Shown: positions 36,378 through 46,701, counted from the first letter of the stretch. The stretch: 64,000 bases of DNA from an uncultured Acidimicrobiales bacterium (GCA_937925335.1 CALEWY010000008.1:126066-190065); one strand, 5' to 3'. Translations and numbers: made by a program. Notes: generated by a model not told the origin, from the sequence alone.

Positions 36378-39300
36378 ATGCCAAAACGGACAGACATCAA
36401 CACCATCCTCGTCATCGGCTCCGGTCCGATCGTGATCGGGCAGGCCTGCGAATTCGATTACTCCGGCACCCAGGCGTGTCGAGTGCTTCGTGAGGACGGC
36501 TATCGAGTTGTGCTCGCGAACTCGAATCCGGCGACGATCATGACCGACCCCGAGTTCGCCGACGCGACCTACGTCGAGCCGCTCGACATCGCGGTGCTCA
36601 CCCGCATCATCGAGCAGGAGAAGCCCGATGCGTTGCTGCCGACGCTCGGTGGACAGACCGCCCTCAACCTCTCGATGGAACTCGTCGCCTCGGGTGTGCT
36701 CGACGATCATGGAGTGGAGCTCATCGGAGCGAACGCTGAAGCGATCGAAACCGCTGAAGATCGGGAGAAGTTCAAGCTCGCGATGATGGAAGTCGGCATG
36801 GACGTGCTGCGATCCGGCACGGCGCACGGAGCCGGCGAGACGAAGAACGAAGCCATCGCTGACGGCATGGCGCAGGCTCGCGAAATCATCAAAGAGATCG
36901 GGCTCCCGATCGTGATTCGCCCCGCCTACATCCTCGGAGGTCGAGGAACCGGTACGGCCGCAACGATGGAGGAGTTCGAGAAGGTCGCGTACAACGGTCT
37001 TGCCGCCAGCCCGATCAGCGAGATCCTCATCGAGGAATCGATCTACGGCTGGAAAGAGTTCGAAGTCGAAGTCATGCGTGATCACGCTGACAACCAGGTG
37101 ATCATCTGCTCGATCGAGAACCTCGACCCGATGGGCACCCATACCGGCGACTCGATCACGGTCGCTCCCATCCAGACGCTCACCGATGTCGAGTACCAGG
37201 AGATGCGAGACGAGGCGTTCGCCTGCCTCCGCCGGGTTGGAGTTGAGACGGGCGGCTCGAACGTCCAGTTCGCGGTCCACCCCGAGACCGGTCGTCGTGT
37301 CGTCATCGAGATGAACCCTCGGGTGAGCCGATCATCAGCCCTTGCCTCGAAAGCCACCGGATTCCCGATTGCAAAGATCGCAGCGAAGCTCGCCGTTGGT
37401 TACTCGCTCGACGAAATCGACAACGACATCACTCGCGTCACACCCGCCAGCTTCGAGCCCGTGATCGACTACGTCGTGACGAAGATCCCCCGCTGGGCAT
37501 TCGAGAAGTTCCCAGGCACGTCCGGCAAGCTCGGCACCTCGATGCAGTCCGTCGGTGAAGTCATGGCCATCGGCCGTACGTTCCCCGAGAGTCTGCAGAA
37601 GGCCTGCCGCTCGCTCGAGCAGGGCTACACCGGCCTCGACGGAGCCGAACGCAGCGCGGAGCTGAGCGACGATGAGCTGCTCGCAGCCTGTGGTGTCTCA
37701 ACGCCTGACCGGCTGTTCCAAGTCGACGCTGCGTTCCAACGGGGTATGAGCCTCGAGGCAATCAACGAGGTCTCGAAGATCGACCCCTGGTTCCTCGACC
37801 AGATGCTGCTGATCTCTGAAGAGCGGTCGGCTCTCGCCGAGGCATCGCTGCAGGGCCGCTCGATTCACGATCTGTCAAAGGCAGAGATCAAACGAGCCAA
37901 GCAGTTCGGATTCAGTGATCCTCAGCTCGCGAATCTCTTCAACTGTGATGAAGTCACCGCACGCCAAGCTCGACTCGATGCTGGCGTCGTCGCCACGTTC
38001 AAGACGGTCGACACCTGCGCCGCCGAATTCGAAGCACTGACCCCGTATCACTACTCGACCTATGAGGACGAGAGCGAGGTCCGTCCAAGCGAGAAGCAAA
38101 AGATCGTGATCCTGGGCTCGGGACCGAACCGAATCGGACAGGGCATCGAATTCGACTACTGCTGTGTGCACGCCAGCTTTGCTCTGCGTGACGCGGGATT
38201 CGAAACGGTCATGGTCAACTGCAACCCCGAGACCGTCTCGACCGACTACGACACGTCGGATCGCCTCTACTTCGAGCCGCTTACCTACGAAGACGTGATG
38301 AACGTGATCGAGGCCGAGAACCCGCTCGGTGTGATCGTGTCGCTCGGCGGTCAGACGCCGCTGAAGCTGGCGGATCAACTGCCACAAGAGCTGGTGCTCG
38401 GCACCAGCCCTGCCTCGATCGACGCGGCCGAAGATCGCGACCACTGGGCATCGTTGTGTGCCCGGTTGGAGATCCCCCAACCGGCTGGCGGCATTGCATC
38501 GTCGGTCGATGAGGCGCTCACCGTCGTCGATCGCATTGGATTCCCAGCGTTGGTTCGCCCCAGCTACGTTCTCGGCGGTCGAGCGATGGAGATCGTGTAC
38601 AGCGCAGAGGATCTGTCTCGAGCCATGACGGCGATGGCGGTCGATGGCTCGCTCGGCCGCGAAGGCGGGCTGTCCGCCGAACGCCCGGTCCTCGTCGATC
38701 GTTTCCTCGAAGACGCGACCGAAGTTGATGTCGACGCCATCCGCGATTCGGGGGGCGACGTCATCATCGGTGGTGTGATGGAGCACGTCGAGGAAGCTGG
38801 CGTGCACTCCGGCGACTCGGCATGTTTCTTGCCGCCTCCAAACCTGAGCGACGCAACGATCACCGTGCTCGAGGACTACACGAAGCGCATTGCGGCGGAG
38901 CTCGAAGTTGTCGGGCTCATCAACGTTCAGTACGCCGTGAAGAACGGCCAGGTCTTCGTGATCGAGGCCAACCCTCGCGCTTCACGAACGGTGCCGTTTG
39001 TGGCTAAGGCCACCGGTCGTCCACTCGCCAAGATCGCCGCCCGGGTGATGGCGGGAGCCAGCCTCGACGAGCTGCGAGCCGATGGGTTGTTGTCGGCCGA
39101 GCCGATCACGGGTCACTGGTCGGTGAAAGAAGCGGTCCTTCCGTTCAATCGATTCCCCGAGACCGATGCGTTGCTCGGCCCGGAGATGCGCTCGACCGGC
39201 GAGGTCATGGGCATCGATGTCAGCCCCGGGCTTGCGTTCGTCAAGAGCCAACTCGCAGCTGGGCAACGGCTCGAGCCGGAGGGCATGGTCTTCATCTCCC

Positions 39301-39710
39301 TTGCCGACCGTGACAAGCAGAACGGTGTCGAGGTCGCTCAGATCCTCGCCGAGCTCGGCTGCACGTTCGCCGCGACCGGCGGCACGGCCGCCGCGCTTCG
39401 AAAAGCCGGTGTCGAGGTGGCGATCGAAGTCGCCAAGATCCTCGAAGTCGGGGACGAAGCAGAGCAGCAAGGTGACGGCCGGACGGCACTCGATCTCATC
39501 AACAGCGGTGAGATCACGCTCGTCATCAACACACCGCGAGGCCGCGGTGCGCGTGCCGATGGCGCCTACATCAGAACGGCTGCTGCCCAAGACGGCGTGC
39601 CACTCGTGACCACACTCTCCGCTGCCCTCGCGGCGGCCAGGGGAATGCGGGATTGGAGTCAGGCGAAGCTCGAGGTTCGGTCACTGCAGTCGATTCACGC
39701 CGGTGGTTGA
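36378..39710 (+). CDS. carB: Carbamoyl-phosphate synthase large subunit
   Basis: 1110 aa with duplicated ATP-grasp halves ([40 protein letters not shown]). Confidence 0.98.
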   Translation: MPKRTDINTILVIGSGPIVIGQACEFDYSGTQACRVLREDGYRVVLANSNPATIMTDPEFADATYVEPLDIAVLTRIIEQEKPDALLPTLGGQTALNLSMELVASGVLDDHGVELIGANAEAIETAEDREKFKLAMMEVGMDVLRSGTAHGAGETKNEAIADGMAQAREIIKEIGLPIVIRPAYILGGRGTGTAATMEEFEKVAYNGLAASPISEILIEESIYGWKEFEVEVMRDHADNQVIICSIENLDPMGTHTGDSITVAPIQTLTDVEYQEMRDEAFACLRRVGVETGGSNVQFAVHPETGRRVVIEMNPRVSRSSALASKATGFPIAKIAAKLAVGYSLDEIDNDITRVTPASFEPVIDYVVTKIPRWAFEKFPGTSGKLGTSMQSVGEVMAIGRTFPESLQKACRSLEQGYTGLDGAERSAELSDDELLAACGVSTPDRLFQVDAAFQRGMSLEAINEVSKIDPWFLDQMLLISEERSALAEASLQGRSIHDLSKAEIKRAKQFGFSDPQLANLFNCDEVTARQARLDAGVVATFKTVDTCAAEFEALTPYHYSTYEDESEVRPSEKQKIVILGSGPNRIGQGIEFDYCCVHASFALRDAGFETVMVNCNPETVSTDYDTSDRLYFEPLTYEDVMNVIEAENPLGVIVSLGGQTPLKLADQLPQELVLGTSPASIDAAEDRDHWASLCARLEIPQPAGGIASSVDEALTVVDRIGFPALVRPSYVLGGRAMEIVYSAEDLSRAMTAMAVDGSLGREGGLSAERPVLVDRFLEDATEVDVDAIRDSGGDVIIGGVMEHVEEAGVHSGDSACFLPPPNLSDATITVLEDYTKRIAAELEVVGLINVQYAVKNGQVFVIEANPRASRTVPFVAKATGRPLAKIAARVMAGASLDELRADGLLSAEPITGHWSVKEAVLPFNRFPETDALLGPEMRSTGEVMGIDVSPGLAFVKSQLAAGQRLEPEGMVFISLADRDKQNGVEVAQILAELGCTFAATGGTAAALRKAGVEVAIEVAKILEVGDEAEQQGDGRTALDLINSGEITLVINTPRGRGARADGAYIRTAAAQDGVPLVTTLSAALAAARGMRDWSQAKLEVRSLQSIHAGG

Positions 39711-40641
39711 TCTCTCCACCACGGTTGGATCGGTCGCCTTTCCGTCGCCGGTCTTCACCGCAGCGGGAACGGCTGGCCATGGCGCCGAGCTTGCGGCCTA
39801 CATCGACTTGTCCTCGTTGGGTGCGGTCGTCGTGAAGTCGCTCGCTCCCTATCCGTGGGATGGCAATCCGGCCGTTCGCGTGCATCAGACCCCATCGGGC
39901 ATGATCAACTCCGTCGGGCTGCAAGGGCCAGGGATCGAAGCCTGGATCGAGAACGATCTTCCGGCGCTCATCGCATCACGGAGTCGAGTCGTCGTGTCGA
40001 TCTGGGGCCAGTCGGTCGCCGACTATGCATCCGCTGCTGAGATGCTCGCTGGTGTTGATCCGGCCGTCGTTTCGGTCGAGGTCAACATCTCGTGCCCAAA
40101 CACCGAACATGGCAACGAACTCTTCGCCCACGATGTTGCGATGACCGAAGAAGTGATGGCCGCAACGGCAGCGTGTGGTCTGCCTCGATGGGCGAAGCTC
40201 AGCCCAAACGTTGGCCCGGCCCTTCCCGACATTGCGGCCGCAGCGGTCGCCGGGGGAGCGGAAGCGGTCACCCTCGTGAACACCTACTTCGGCCTCAGCA
40301 TCGACCCCGTCACCCGTCGCCCTCGGCTCGGTGCGGTCGATGGACCAGGCCGACCAGGCGGCGTGTCCGGCCCGGCGATTCACCCGCTAGCGGTCAAGGC
40401 GGTGGCCGACGTTCGTGCAGCCCACCCTGACATTCCAATCGTCGCTGCCGGTGGCGCTGCCTCGGCCGCCGACGTTGTTGAGTTTGCGCTGGTCGGGGCG
40501 AGCGCCGTGCAAGTCGGGACCGCCACGTTCGCTGATCCCCGAGCCTGCGCACGGATTACCACCGAGTTGGATGCTTGGTGCGCTAAACAAGGGATCGCAC
40601 GCTTCGCCGAGCTCATCGGCGCGGCTCGGTTCGGCGACTGA
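39703..40641 (+). CDS. pyrD: Dihydroorotate dehydrogenase, class 1B-like
   Basis: [15 protein letters not shown] (catalytic Cys), [31 protein letters not shown]; overlaps carB stop. Confidence 0.93.
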   Translation: MVDLSTTVGSVAFPSPVFTAAGTAGHGAELAAYIDLSSLGAVVVKSLAPYPWDGNPAVRVHQTPSGMINSVGLQGPGIEAWIENDLPALIASRSRVVVSIWGQSVADYASAAEMLAGVDPAVVSVEVNISCPNTEHGNELFAHDVAMTEEVMAATAACGLPRWAKLSPNVGPALPDIAAAAVAGGAEAVTLVNTYFGLSIDPVTRRPRLGAVDGPGRPGGVSGPAIHPLAVKAVADVRAAHPDIPIVAAGGAASAADVVEFALVGASAVQVGTATFADPRACARITTELDAWCAKQGIARFAELIGAARFGD

Positions 40642-40720
40642 CACGTCGCCAGACCCACATCTCTCAAACATTCGACTATTTCCCACCGTTCTCATCACCA
40701 AAGCGAAGGATTGCCACCTC

Positions 40721-41440
40721 ATGGCGGACACCACCCAGGAAGTTGCCGGACTCGATCCGGCATTGCGAGCCAAGATGGCACTGGCCCTCGACGTCGATGA
40801 CCTTGTCGAGGCCACTCGTTACGCCCGTCAGCTCGCGCCCTGGTTCGGCGTCGCCAAAGTTGGGCTCGAGCTGTTTGCCGCTGCTGGCCCGGATGCGATC
40901 GGCGCCATGATCGACATGGGCTACGACGTCTTCCTCGACATCAAACTCCACGACATCCCGACCACGGTGCGCAAGGCCGCGTCGGTTGCCGGTGCTCTCG
41001 GCGTCTCCTATCTCACGATGCACGCTCACGGTGGCTCCGACATGTTGAAGGCCGGCGTCGAAGGCTTCCACGAAGGTGCCCGTGAAGCGGGTCTGCCCGA
41101 GCCGATTGCGCTCGCTATCACGGTGTTGACCAGCGACGCTGAGGCGCCCGATCACATCGTGCCAGCACGCCTTCGCACCGCCGTCGAAGCCGGCTGCGGT
41201 GGCATCGTGTGTGCCGCGAGCGATCTCAAGGACATTCGCGAGATGGCGCCTCGCACGTTGCGTGTTGTCCCCGGAATCCGAGCTGCTGGCGCAAACCGCC
41301 ACGATCAGCCGAAGGCCGTCACCCCCGGTGAGGCACTGCAGGCTGGTGCTGACCTTCTCGTCATCGGGCGAGCGGTGACCGAAGCCGACGATCCGGCCGC
41401 AGCAGCACATGCCCTCTTGGGCGACATCTCTGCCGGATAG
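40721..41440 (+). CDS. pyrF: Orotidine 5'-phosphate decarboxylase
   Basis: VAKVGLELF; VFLDIKLHDIPTTVRKAA; GIRAAGANRHDQPKAVTPGEAL. ATG at 40721 preferred. Confidence 0.95.
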   Translation: MADTTQEVAGLDPALRAKMALALDVDDLVEATRYARQLAPWFGVAKVGLELFAAAGPDAIGAMIDMGYDVFLDIKLHDIPTTVRKAASVAGALGVSYLTMHAHGGSDMLKAGVEGFHEGAREAGLPEPIALAITVLTSDAEAPDHIVPARLRTAVEAGCGGIVCAASDLKDIREMAPRTLRVVPGIRAAGANRHDQPKAVTPGEALQAGADLLVIGRAVTEADDPAAAAHALLGDISAG

Positions 41441-41451
41441 GGTCTGGCGCC

Positions 41452-41766
41452 ATGCCCCAACCTCCCCAGTTGACTGATGAACAACGTGCTGCCGCTCTGG
41501 CGAAAGCTGCCGAGGTCCGTCGCGCCCGCTCCGAGATGAAGATGCGCCTCAAGATGGGCTCGGTGACCTTCCCCGAGCTTCTCGAAGAAGCCGATCGCAA
41601 CGACGTGATCGCGAAGATCAAAGTGCTCGCCGTTCTCGAATCCCTGCCTGGTGTCGGCAAGGTCAAGGCCCGCCGAACGATGGAAGAGGTCGGCATCGCC
41701 GAATCTCGCCGCCTTTCCGGCCTCGGCCCACAACAACGCAAGGCTCTGCTCGAGGAGTTCTCCTGA
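41452..41766 (+). CDS. mihF: Actinobacterial integration host factor (mIHF)
   Basis: MPQPPQLTDEQRAAALAKAAEVRRARSEMKMRLKMGSVTF...VLESLPGVGKVKARRTMEEVGIAESRRLSGLGPQQRKALL; between pyrF and gmk. Confidence 0.95.
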   Translation: MPQPPQLTDEQRAAALAKAAEVRRARSEMKMRLKMGSVTFPELLEEADRNDVIAKIKVLAVLESLPGVGKVKARRTMEEVGIAESRRLSGLGPQQRKALLEEFS

Positions 41767-42320
41767 GCGACGGTCTGATCATCGTCGTGTCCGGCCCTGG
41801 CGGGGTTGGGAAAGGCACGGTGGTGGCCGCGCTCGTCGAGGCATACCCCGACGAGTTCTGGCTCAGCCGTTCGTGGACGACGCGCGAGCAGCGTCCAGGT
41901 GAAGCCGACGATGCGTACGTCTTCGTCAGCCGGGAGGCGTTCGTCGACCGAATCGAACGTGGCGGGTTCTTGGAATTCGCCGAGTTTCTCGGCAACTACT
42001 ACGGAACCCCGATTCCTGAAGCGCCCGATGGACGCGACCTCATTTTGGAGATCGACGTTCAGGGAGCACGCCAGGTCGTTGCGCTCGAGAACGACCCGCT
42101 GCTGATCTTTCTCTCCGCTCCGTCGGCCGAAGAACAAGAAGCTCGATTGCGTCATCGGGGTGATCCCGAGGACAAGGTCGCTCAGCGCTTGTCGAAGGCC
42201 AGAGAAGAAGCCGATGCCGGGGCTGAACTCGGTGCGACACAAATTACGAACATTTCCATCGACGACACCGTCCAACAGATGATGGACGTGATTCGAGCGG
42301 CTCGGCCCGCATCGACCTAG
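41763..42320 (+). CDS. gmk: Guanylate kinase, probable CTG start
   Basis: SDGLIIVVSGPGGVGKGTVV; LSRSWTTREQRPGE; LILEIDVQGARQV. GTG at 41787 would remove the strand before the P-loop. Confidence 0.92.
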   Translation: MSDGLIIVVSGPGGVGKGTVVAALVEAYPDEFWLSRSWTTREQRPGEADDAYVFVSREAFVDRIERGGFLEFAEFLGNYYGTPIPEAPDGRDLILEIDVQGARQVVALENDPLLIFLSAPSAEEQEARLRHRGDPEDKVAQRLSKAREEADAGAELGATQITNISIDDTVQQMMDVIRAARPAST

Positions 42321-42335
42321 TCGAGGGAACCCCCT

Positions 42336-45065
42336 GTGGCGGGCAACTGGAACATTGCGGTTGATTTTGGAACAACGTCGACGGTCGCGGCCGTCCACGA
42401 GTCCGGTCGCGAACCTCAGGTTCTCGAAATAGCGGGTCATCGTCGAATGCCGTCGATGGTCTTCGTCGACGATCAGGATCGGATTCTTGTCGGGCAGGTG
42501 GCGGCCGACCTCGCACTCGGCAATCCCGGTCGGAGCCTGCGAGATCTGAAGAGCCGCCTTGGTCAGCCCGCTCCGATCGTCCTTGGTGGCCGGCCGTACC
42601 GAGCAATCGATCTCGTCGCCGAGGTATTGCGAGCAGTGTTGGCCGAGGCTGTCCGCTACTACGACTCGCAGCCTGTCGAGACGAGACTGACGCACCCTGC
42701 GACCTGGAGCCGGGCTCGCCGAGAAGCGCTGCTCGAGGCCGCAAACCTCGCCGGCTTGCCCCGCCCGCAGCTGATCCCAGAGCCGGTTGCAGCGGCACTG
42801 ACCTACGTCGAGACGGTCGGTGTTCCTGCGGGTTCGCACGTGGCGGTTTTCGATCTCGGTGGCGGCACGTTCGACACCGCAGTCCTGCGGCGGACCGCCG
42901 AGGGCTTCGAGGTCGTCGGGCGCCCCATCGGCGACGGCGCCATCGGTGGTGAACTCTTCGACGAGATCGTGATGAACCTCGTCGGTGAGCAGCTGGCACC
43001 CGAGGCCTGGGATCAACTGACGGCGTCGGACGACCCTGCGTGGCGCCAATCGGCAGCCCGGTTTCGCAGCGACTGCAAACGAGCCAAGGAGGCGGTTTCG
43101 GCCCACGAGTTCGGCCAACTGACGATCAGCACGCCGATTGGCCAGTCCTCCGCTCGGATCACCCGAGACGACGTTGAGGCCTCCGTCGAGGTGCACATTG
43201 ACGAAGCGGTCGAACTCCTCGAACGATGTGTGGCGCAGGCCGGCATCGACGGCTCGGAGTTGGCGGCGGTCTTCGTCGCCGGTGGTGCGAGTCGAATGCC
43301 GATCGCGAAGCGCAAGCTCGACGCGGCTTTTCCTGATGTTCGAGTGAGCACACAGGGTGATCCAAAGGCGGCGGTCGCCTATGGCGCATTGCTCGGCTCG
43401 CCGGGACGAGCCACGGCCGGAGACGCCGCCGCGTCGAGCACTCTCGTCGATGCCGCCCAAACCCCGGCTGTCTCGACTCCGGCCGCTCAAGCTCCGGTTG
43501 CCCCCCAACGGCCCGCTTCAACCAAACGACCAGCGGGTGCCGCAACGACGGTCGAAGGACTGGCTGGGGCGCCACTCGCAGCGCCGGTCGATCCGGCCCG
43601 TGATCGCGCCGCCACCGCACGTTCGGGCGGGCGGGCACGAATCCTTGCTGCCGCCGGCGTTGGGGTCGTCATGCTCGTCGGTTTGATCGGCGGGCTGATC
43701 TGGAACTCGCAACGAGGTGCCTCGCTGGAGAGCGCTCGATCGAGCACGACTGCGGAACCCGATCCACCACAGACCACGATTGCGTCGGATCCGGTTGAAC
43801 CGTCACCCTCGACGTCTCCCGCCGAGGGCACCGAGGAATCAGCGGCCCTCGACGAGCCGTCCGTCGAGCCTCCTATCGCGCCGTCGCTCGCAGGCACCAC
43901 GGTTACAGTGTTTGCCATCGATCGGGGCGACGTTGATGCGACGGCGTTCCAGGCAGCTCTTGATGAGTTCGCAGCTGACAACTCGATGACGATCAACCTC
44001 GAGCGCACTCGTGATATCGAGGGTGAGATCGAGGCTCGAGTTGGGAATGGGACCACACCGGACATCGGCATCTATCCGGGCAACAAGTTCCTCTTCGGCG
44101 CTGCTCGTGCAGGTTTCCTCGAGCCGATCCCCGAAGCCGTGGCCGCTCAATCCGACTGGAGCGATCCCTTCGTCTCATTGGGTTTGATCGATGGCGTGCA
44201 GCAGGCGTTGCCCCTCCGAGCCGACCCAAAATCGCTCATCTGGTATCGGCCAACCGCGTTCGAAGCCAGGGGCTACGACGTGCCGACCACGTGGGACGGG
44301 TTCATCGCGCTCACCGCGCAGATGTTGGCGAACGGCGACACGCCGTTGTGCGTTGGCATCGAGTCCGGAGCGGCCACCGGTTGGGTGTACACGGACTGGG
44401 TCGAGGGCCTCGTGCTCGGCCTCGATGGTGCCGACGTTTACGACCAGTGGGCGAACCACGAGATTCCGTTCAACGACCCTCGAGTCGTTTCCCATATGGA
44501 ATCCGTGATCGACCTCTGGAGCCAGCCTGGCGCCGTCTTCGGTGGCCGAGAATCGATTGCCTCGACGAATTTCGGCGTGATCGATCCGCTGCTCAGCGAT
44601 GACTGCCTGATGCATCGACAGGCAGCGCTCTACGCGGGTTCGATCGGGCCCGACCAGTCCTTCGATCTGTTCGCTGTGCCGGCCAACACCGGGCAACCGC
44701 TCATCGTGGCCGGCGACATGATGACCGCATTCGATGATCGGCCCGAGGTGTGGGCGGTTATCGACTACATGGGGTCTGCCGAGTTCGGCGACGCGTTCCG
44801 ACGAGCGCAGAACGAGCTCGACGGGATTTTCGCCCCTGGTTTTGTGAGTGCAGCCGACGGCATCGACGTCACGCTGTATGACATCTACGGCGCGGCGATG
44901 ATCGACACCATGCGCAGCGCAGATGTTGTTCGATTCGATGCTTCGGACCTCATGCCGGCCGAGGTTGGTCTCGGATCGTTCTGGGCCCAGGGCGCGGCGA
45001 TCGTCACCGGCGAGGCGACACCGAGCGAAGCCGCGGCCACCGTTGAATCGACCTGGCCGCCCTAG
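42336..45065 (+). CDS. Membrane fusion protein: Hsp70/DnaK-like ATPase - TM - extracellular AglE-like ABC solute-binding domain
   Basis: VDFGTTSTVAAVH, FDLGGGTFDTAVL, VFVAGGASRMP (Hsp70 ATPase motifs); TM ILAAAGVGVVMLVGLIGGLIW; SBP motifs KSLIWYRPTAFEARGYDVPTTWDGFIAL and CVGIESGAATGWVYTDWVEGLVL. Confidence 0.9.
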   Translation: MAGNWNIAVDFGTTSTVAAVHESGREPQVLEIAGHRRMPSMVFVDDQDRILVGQVAADLALGNPGRSLRDLKSRLGQPAPIVLGGRPYRAIDLVAEVLRAVLAEAVRYYDSQPVETRLTHPATWSRARREALLEAANLAGLPRPQLIPEPVAAALTYVETVGVPAGSHVAVFDLGGGTFDTAVLRRTAEGFEVVGRPIGDGAIGGELFDEIVMNLVGEQLAPEAWDQLTASDDPAWRQSAARFRSDCKRAKEAVSAHEFGQLTISTPIGQSSARITRDDVEASVEVHIDEAVELLERCVAQAGIDGSELAAVFVAGGASRMPIAKRKLDAAFPDVRVSTQGDPKAAVAYGALLGSPGRATAGDAAASSTLVDAAQTPAVSTPAAQAPVAPQRPASTKRPAGAATTVEGLAGAPLAAPVDPARDRAATARSGGRARILAAAGVGVVMLVGLIGGLIWNSQRGASLESARSSTTAEPDPPQTTIASDPVEPSPSTSPAEGTEESAALDEPSVEPPIAPSLAGTTVTVFAIDRGDVDATAFQAALDEFAADNSMTINLERTRDIEGEIEARVGNGTTPDIGIYPGNKFLFGAARAGFLEPIPEAVAAQSDWSDPFVSLGLIDGVQQALPLRADPKSLIWYRPTAFEARGYDVPTTWDGFIALTAQMLANGDTPLCVGIESGAATGWVYTDWVEGLVLGLDGADVYDQWANHEIPFNDPRVVSHMESVIDLWSQPGAVFGGRESIASTNFGVIDPLLSDDCLMHRQAALYAGSIGPDQSFDLFAVPANTGQPLIVAGDMMTAFDDRPEVWAVIDYMGSAEFGDAFRRAQNELDGIFAPGFVSAADGIDVTLYDIYGAAMIDTMRSADVVRFDASDLMPAEVGLGSFWAQGAAIVTGEATPSEAAATVESTWPP

Positions 45066-45098
45066 CGATTGACGTGAGGCAGAGCGCCGGTCTCGGAA

Positions 45099-45731
45099 CT
45101 AGCCGACGAACCCGGCTCGCGGTGTGGCCGCAGGGACCTGCCAGTCCGTTGGCATGGCCTCAAAGCTGAAGAACGGCGCTTCGTCGCCGGCCTCAATGGC
45201 ATCTTCGATCTGGTCGTAAAAGCCTTTGCCGGTCTCTTCTGCGAAGGTGATCGCCACGTCTTCGGTATCAGTTGGAGATGGGCGCTGGCAGTATTCAGGG
45301 AAGCTGTTTTCAGCGGCATCACCCTCGGCGTAGCCACGGGCGAACATCTGCTTGAGGATGCCGAATCCGTCATGGCGGGTCAGGATCTCGCCGCGTGGTG
45401 TTCCGCCATAGCTCTTCAACCGAAAAGCGAACGCGTCCAGATCGTGGGTGTCGTAGGCGATGTGCTGGCACGAGTGGTCGCCGTGTCGGTCGACAAACTT
45501 CGTGACCTGGCTCTTCTTGGCCCGGTCGATGCCTTCGATCAAGGCAACGCCGAAGCCTCCAAAATCGATGCACCAGATTTTCATCGACGAATCGGGATCG
45601 TCCGGGCGAACGTCATCGATCCGATTGATCAGGGTGCCGCCCTCAACCTCGATGTGAAACCACGCCCAACGTTCGATGCTGCCAAGCTCACAGGCGTAAG
45701 TGATGTGGTCGACGGCTTTGAGGTGAGACAT
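45099..45731 (-). CDS. VOC/4-hydroxyphenylpyruvate dioxygenase-like protein (short form)
   Basis: KAVDHITYACE; IDFGGFGVALIEGIDR; DHSCQHIAYDTHDLDAFAFRLKSYGG; ILKQMFARGY. Confidence 0.75.
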   Translation of the reverse strand: MSHLKAVDHITYACELGSIERWAWFHIEVEGGTLINRIDDVRPDDPDSSMKIWCIDFGGFGVALIEGIDRAKKSQVTKFVDRHGDHSCQHIAYDTHDLDAFAFRLKSYGGTPRGEILTRHDGFGILKQMFARGYAEGDAAENSFPEYCQRPSPTDTEDVAITFAEETGKGFYDQIEDAIEAGDEAPFFSFEAMPTDWQVPAATPRAGFVG

Positions 45732-45845
45732 GCCCGTAGGTAATCAAACCGTTGACAACACCACAAGAACCGGGAACACTTCGATCAGCTCGGCGGCAAC
45801 AGCTTTACGTTTTGTTCAAATCTTTCCATCTGGAGTGCAGTCGAC

Positions 45846-46322
45846 ATGAGCACATCGCAACGGCCCCTCGACGCTACCGATCTTCGCCTGTTGTCAGCAT
45901 TGCGGCTCTCGCCGCGAGCCTCGCACACCGAACTGGCCCGCACGGTCGGGATCGCACGAGGCACCTTGTACTCACGGCTCGACAGGCTTGAAACGGAAGG
46001 TGTGATCGTCGGCTTTGGCCCTGATGTCGACCCGGTAAAGGCAGGTTTCGACGTCTTGGCGTTCACCACACTCGAGATCCAGCAAGGTTCATACGACGAG
46101 ACCGTCGCTGCGCTCGGGAAGGTGTTGGAGATTCTCGAGATCCACACGGTGACCGGCACGGGCGACCTGTTGTGTCGCATCGTGGCTCGCTCGAATGATC
46201 ACCTGCACGTCGTGTTGCAAGAGATCACCGCCGTCCCATCGGTGTTGCGAACACAAAGCCAGCTGGCACTCGCAACGAGCGTTCGGCGCTCACTGATCGA
46301 GGTCTTGAACTCATCGTCCTAA
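45846..46322 (+). CDS. Lrp/AsnC family transcriptional regulator
   Basis: LDATDLRLLSALRLSPRASHTELARTVGIARGTLYSRLDRLETEGVI HTH plus RAM domain. Confidence 0.92.
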   Translation: MSTSQRPLDATDLRLLSALRLSPRASHTELARTVGIARGTLYSRLDRLETEGVIVGFGPDVDPVKAGFDVLAFTTLEIQQGSYDETVAALGKVLEILEIHTVTGTGDLLCRIVARSNDHLHVVLQEITAVPSVLRTQSQLALATSVRRSLIEVLNSSS

Positions 46323-46436
46323 CCGTGGTGCCGATGGCTCCCAAGGGAAACGTGAGCCGCTACGCTTCTGTGCTGGCCGTTCTAGGCTGTCGTGCGGACG
46401 GTTTCCGCCGAAACGATCTACCCGAAGGTGTGCACT

Positions 46437-46697
46437 GTGACTGACGACTCGATGATGTGGCCCCAGGTCGAAGGCCTGATGGACAAGGTCGGCTCGAAGT
46501 TCGCCCTCTGCACGCTGGCATCGACTCGTGCTCGTGAGATCAACGCCTACTTCGGTCAGCTCGGCGAAGGCCTCGGCTCGATGGTGCCGCCGCAGGTCAC
46601 CTCGATGGCTCGCAAGCCGCTCAGCATCTCGTTCGAAGAGATCGCCGTCGACAAGATCGTTCCGGTTCGCCCGGATCCTGACGCCAGCGCCGCCTGA
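46437..46697 (+). CDS. rpoZ: DNA-directed RNA polymerase omega subunit
   Basis: MDKVGSKFALCTLASTRAREINAYF; ARKPLSISFEEIAVDKI; upstream of coaBC. GTG at 46437 inferred. Confidence 0.92.
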   Translation: MTDDSMMWPQVEGLMDKVGSKFALCTLASTRAREINAYFGQLGEGLGSMVPPQVTSMARKPLSISFEEIAVDKIVPVRPDPDASAA

Positions 46698-46701
46698 TTC
46701 A

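Noticed and set aside
37875-38807. 310-aa minus-strand ORF inside carB
   Set aside because: Antisense to carbamoyl-phosphate synthase; no motif.
42336-43400. Considered calling this a normal DnaK chaperone
   Set aside because: No substrate-binding beta domain or lid; a linker, TM and solute-binding domain follow, and no grpE/dnaJ is nearby.
41361-43508. 715-aa minus-strand ORF spanning the pyrF end, mihF, gmk and the Hsp70-like gene
   Set aside because: Antisense to several clearly coding genes; composition (R/H/D-rich) is that of a GC-codon shadow frame with no recognisable domain.
43895-45065. Considered a separate ABC-transporter binding-protein gene
   Set aside because: No stop codon, signal peptide or lipobox between the ATPase and SBP parts; one uninterrupted frame.
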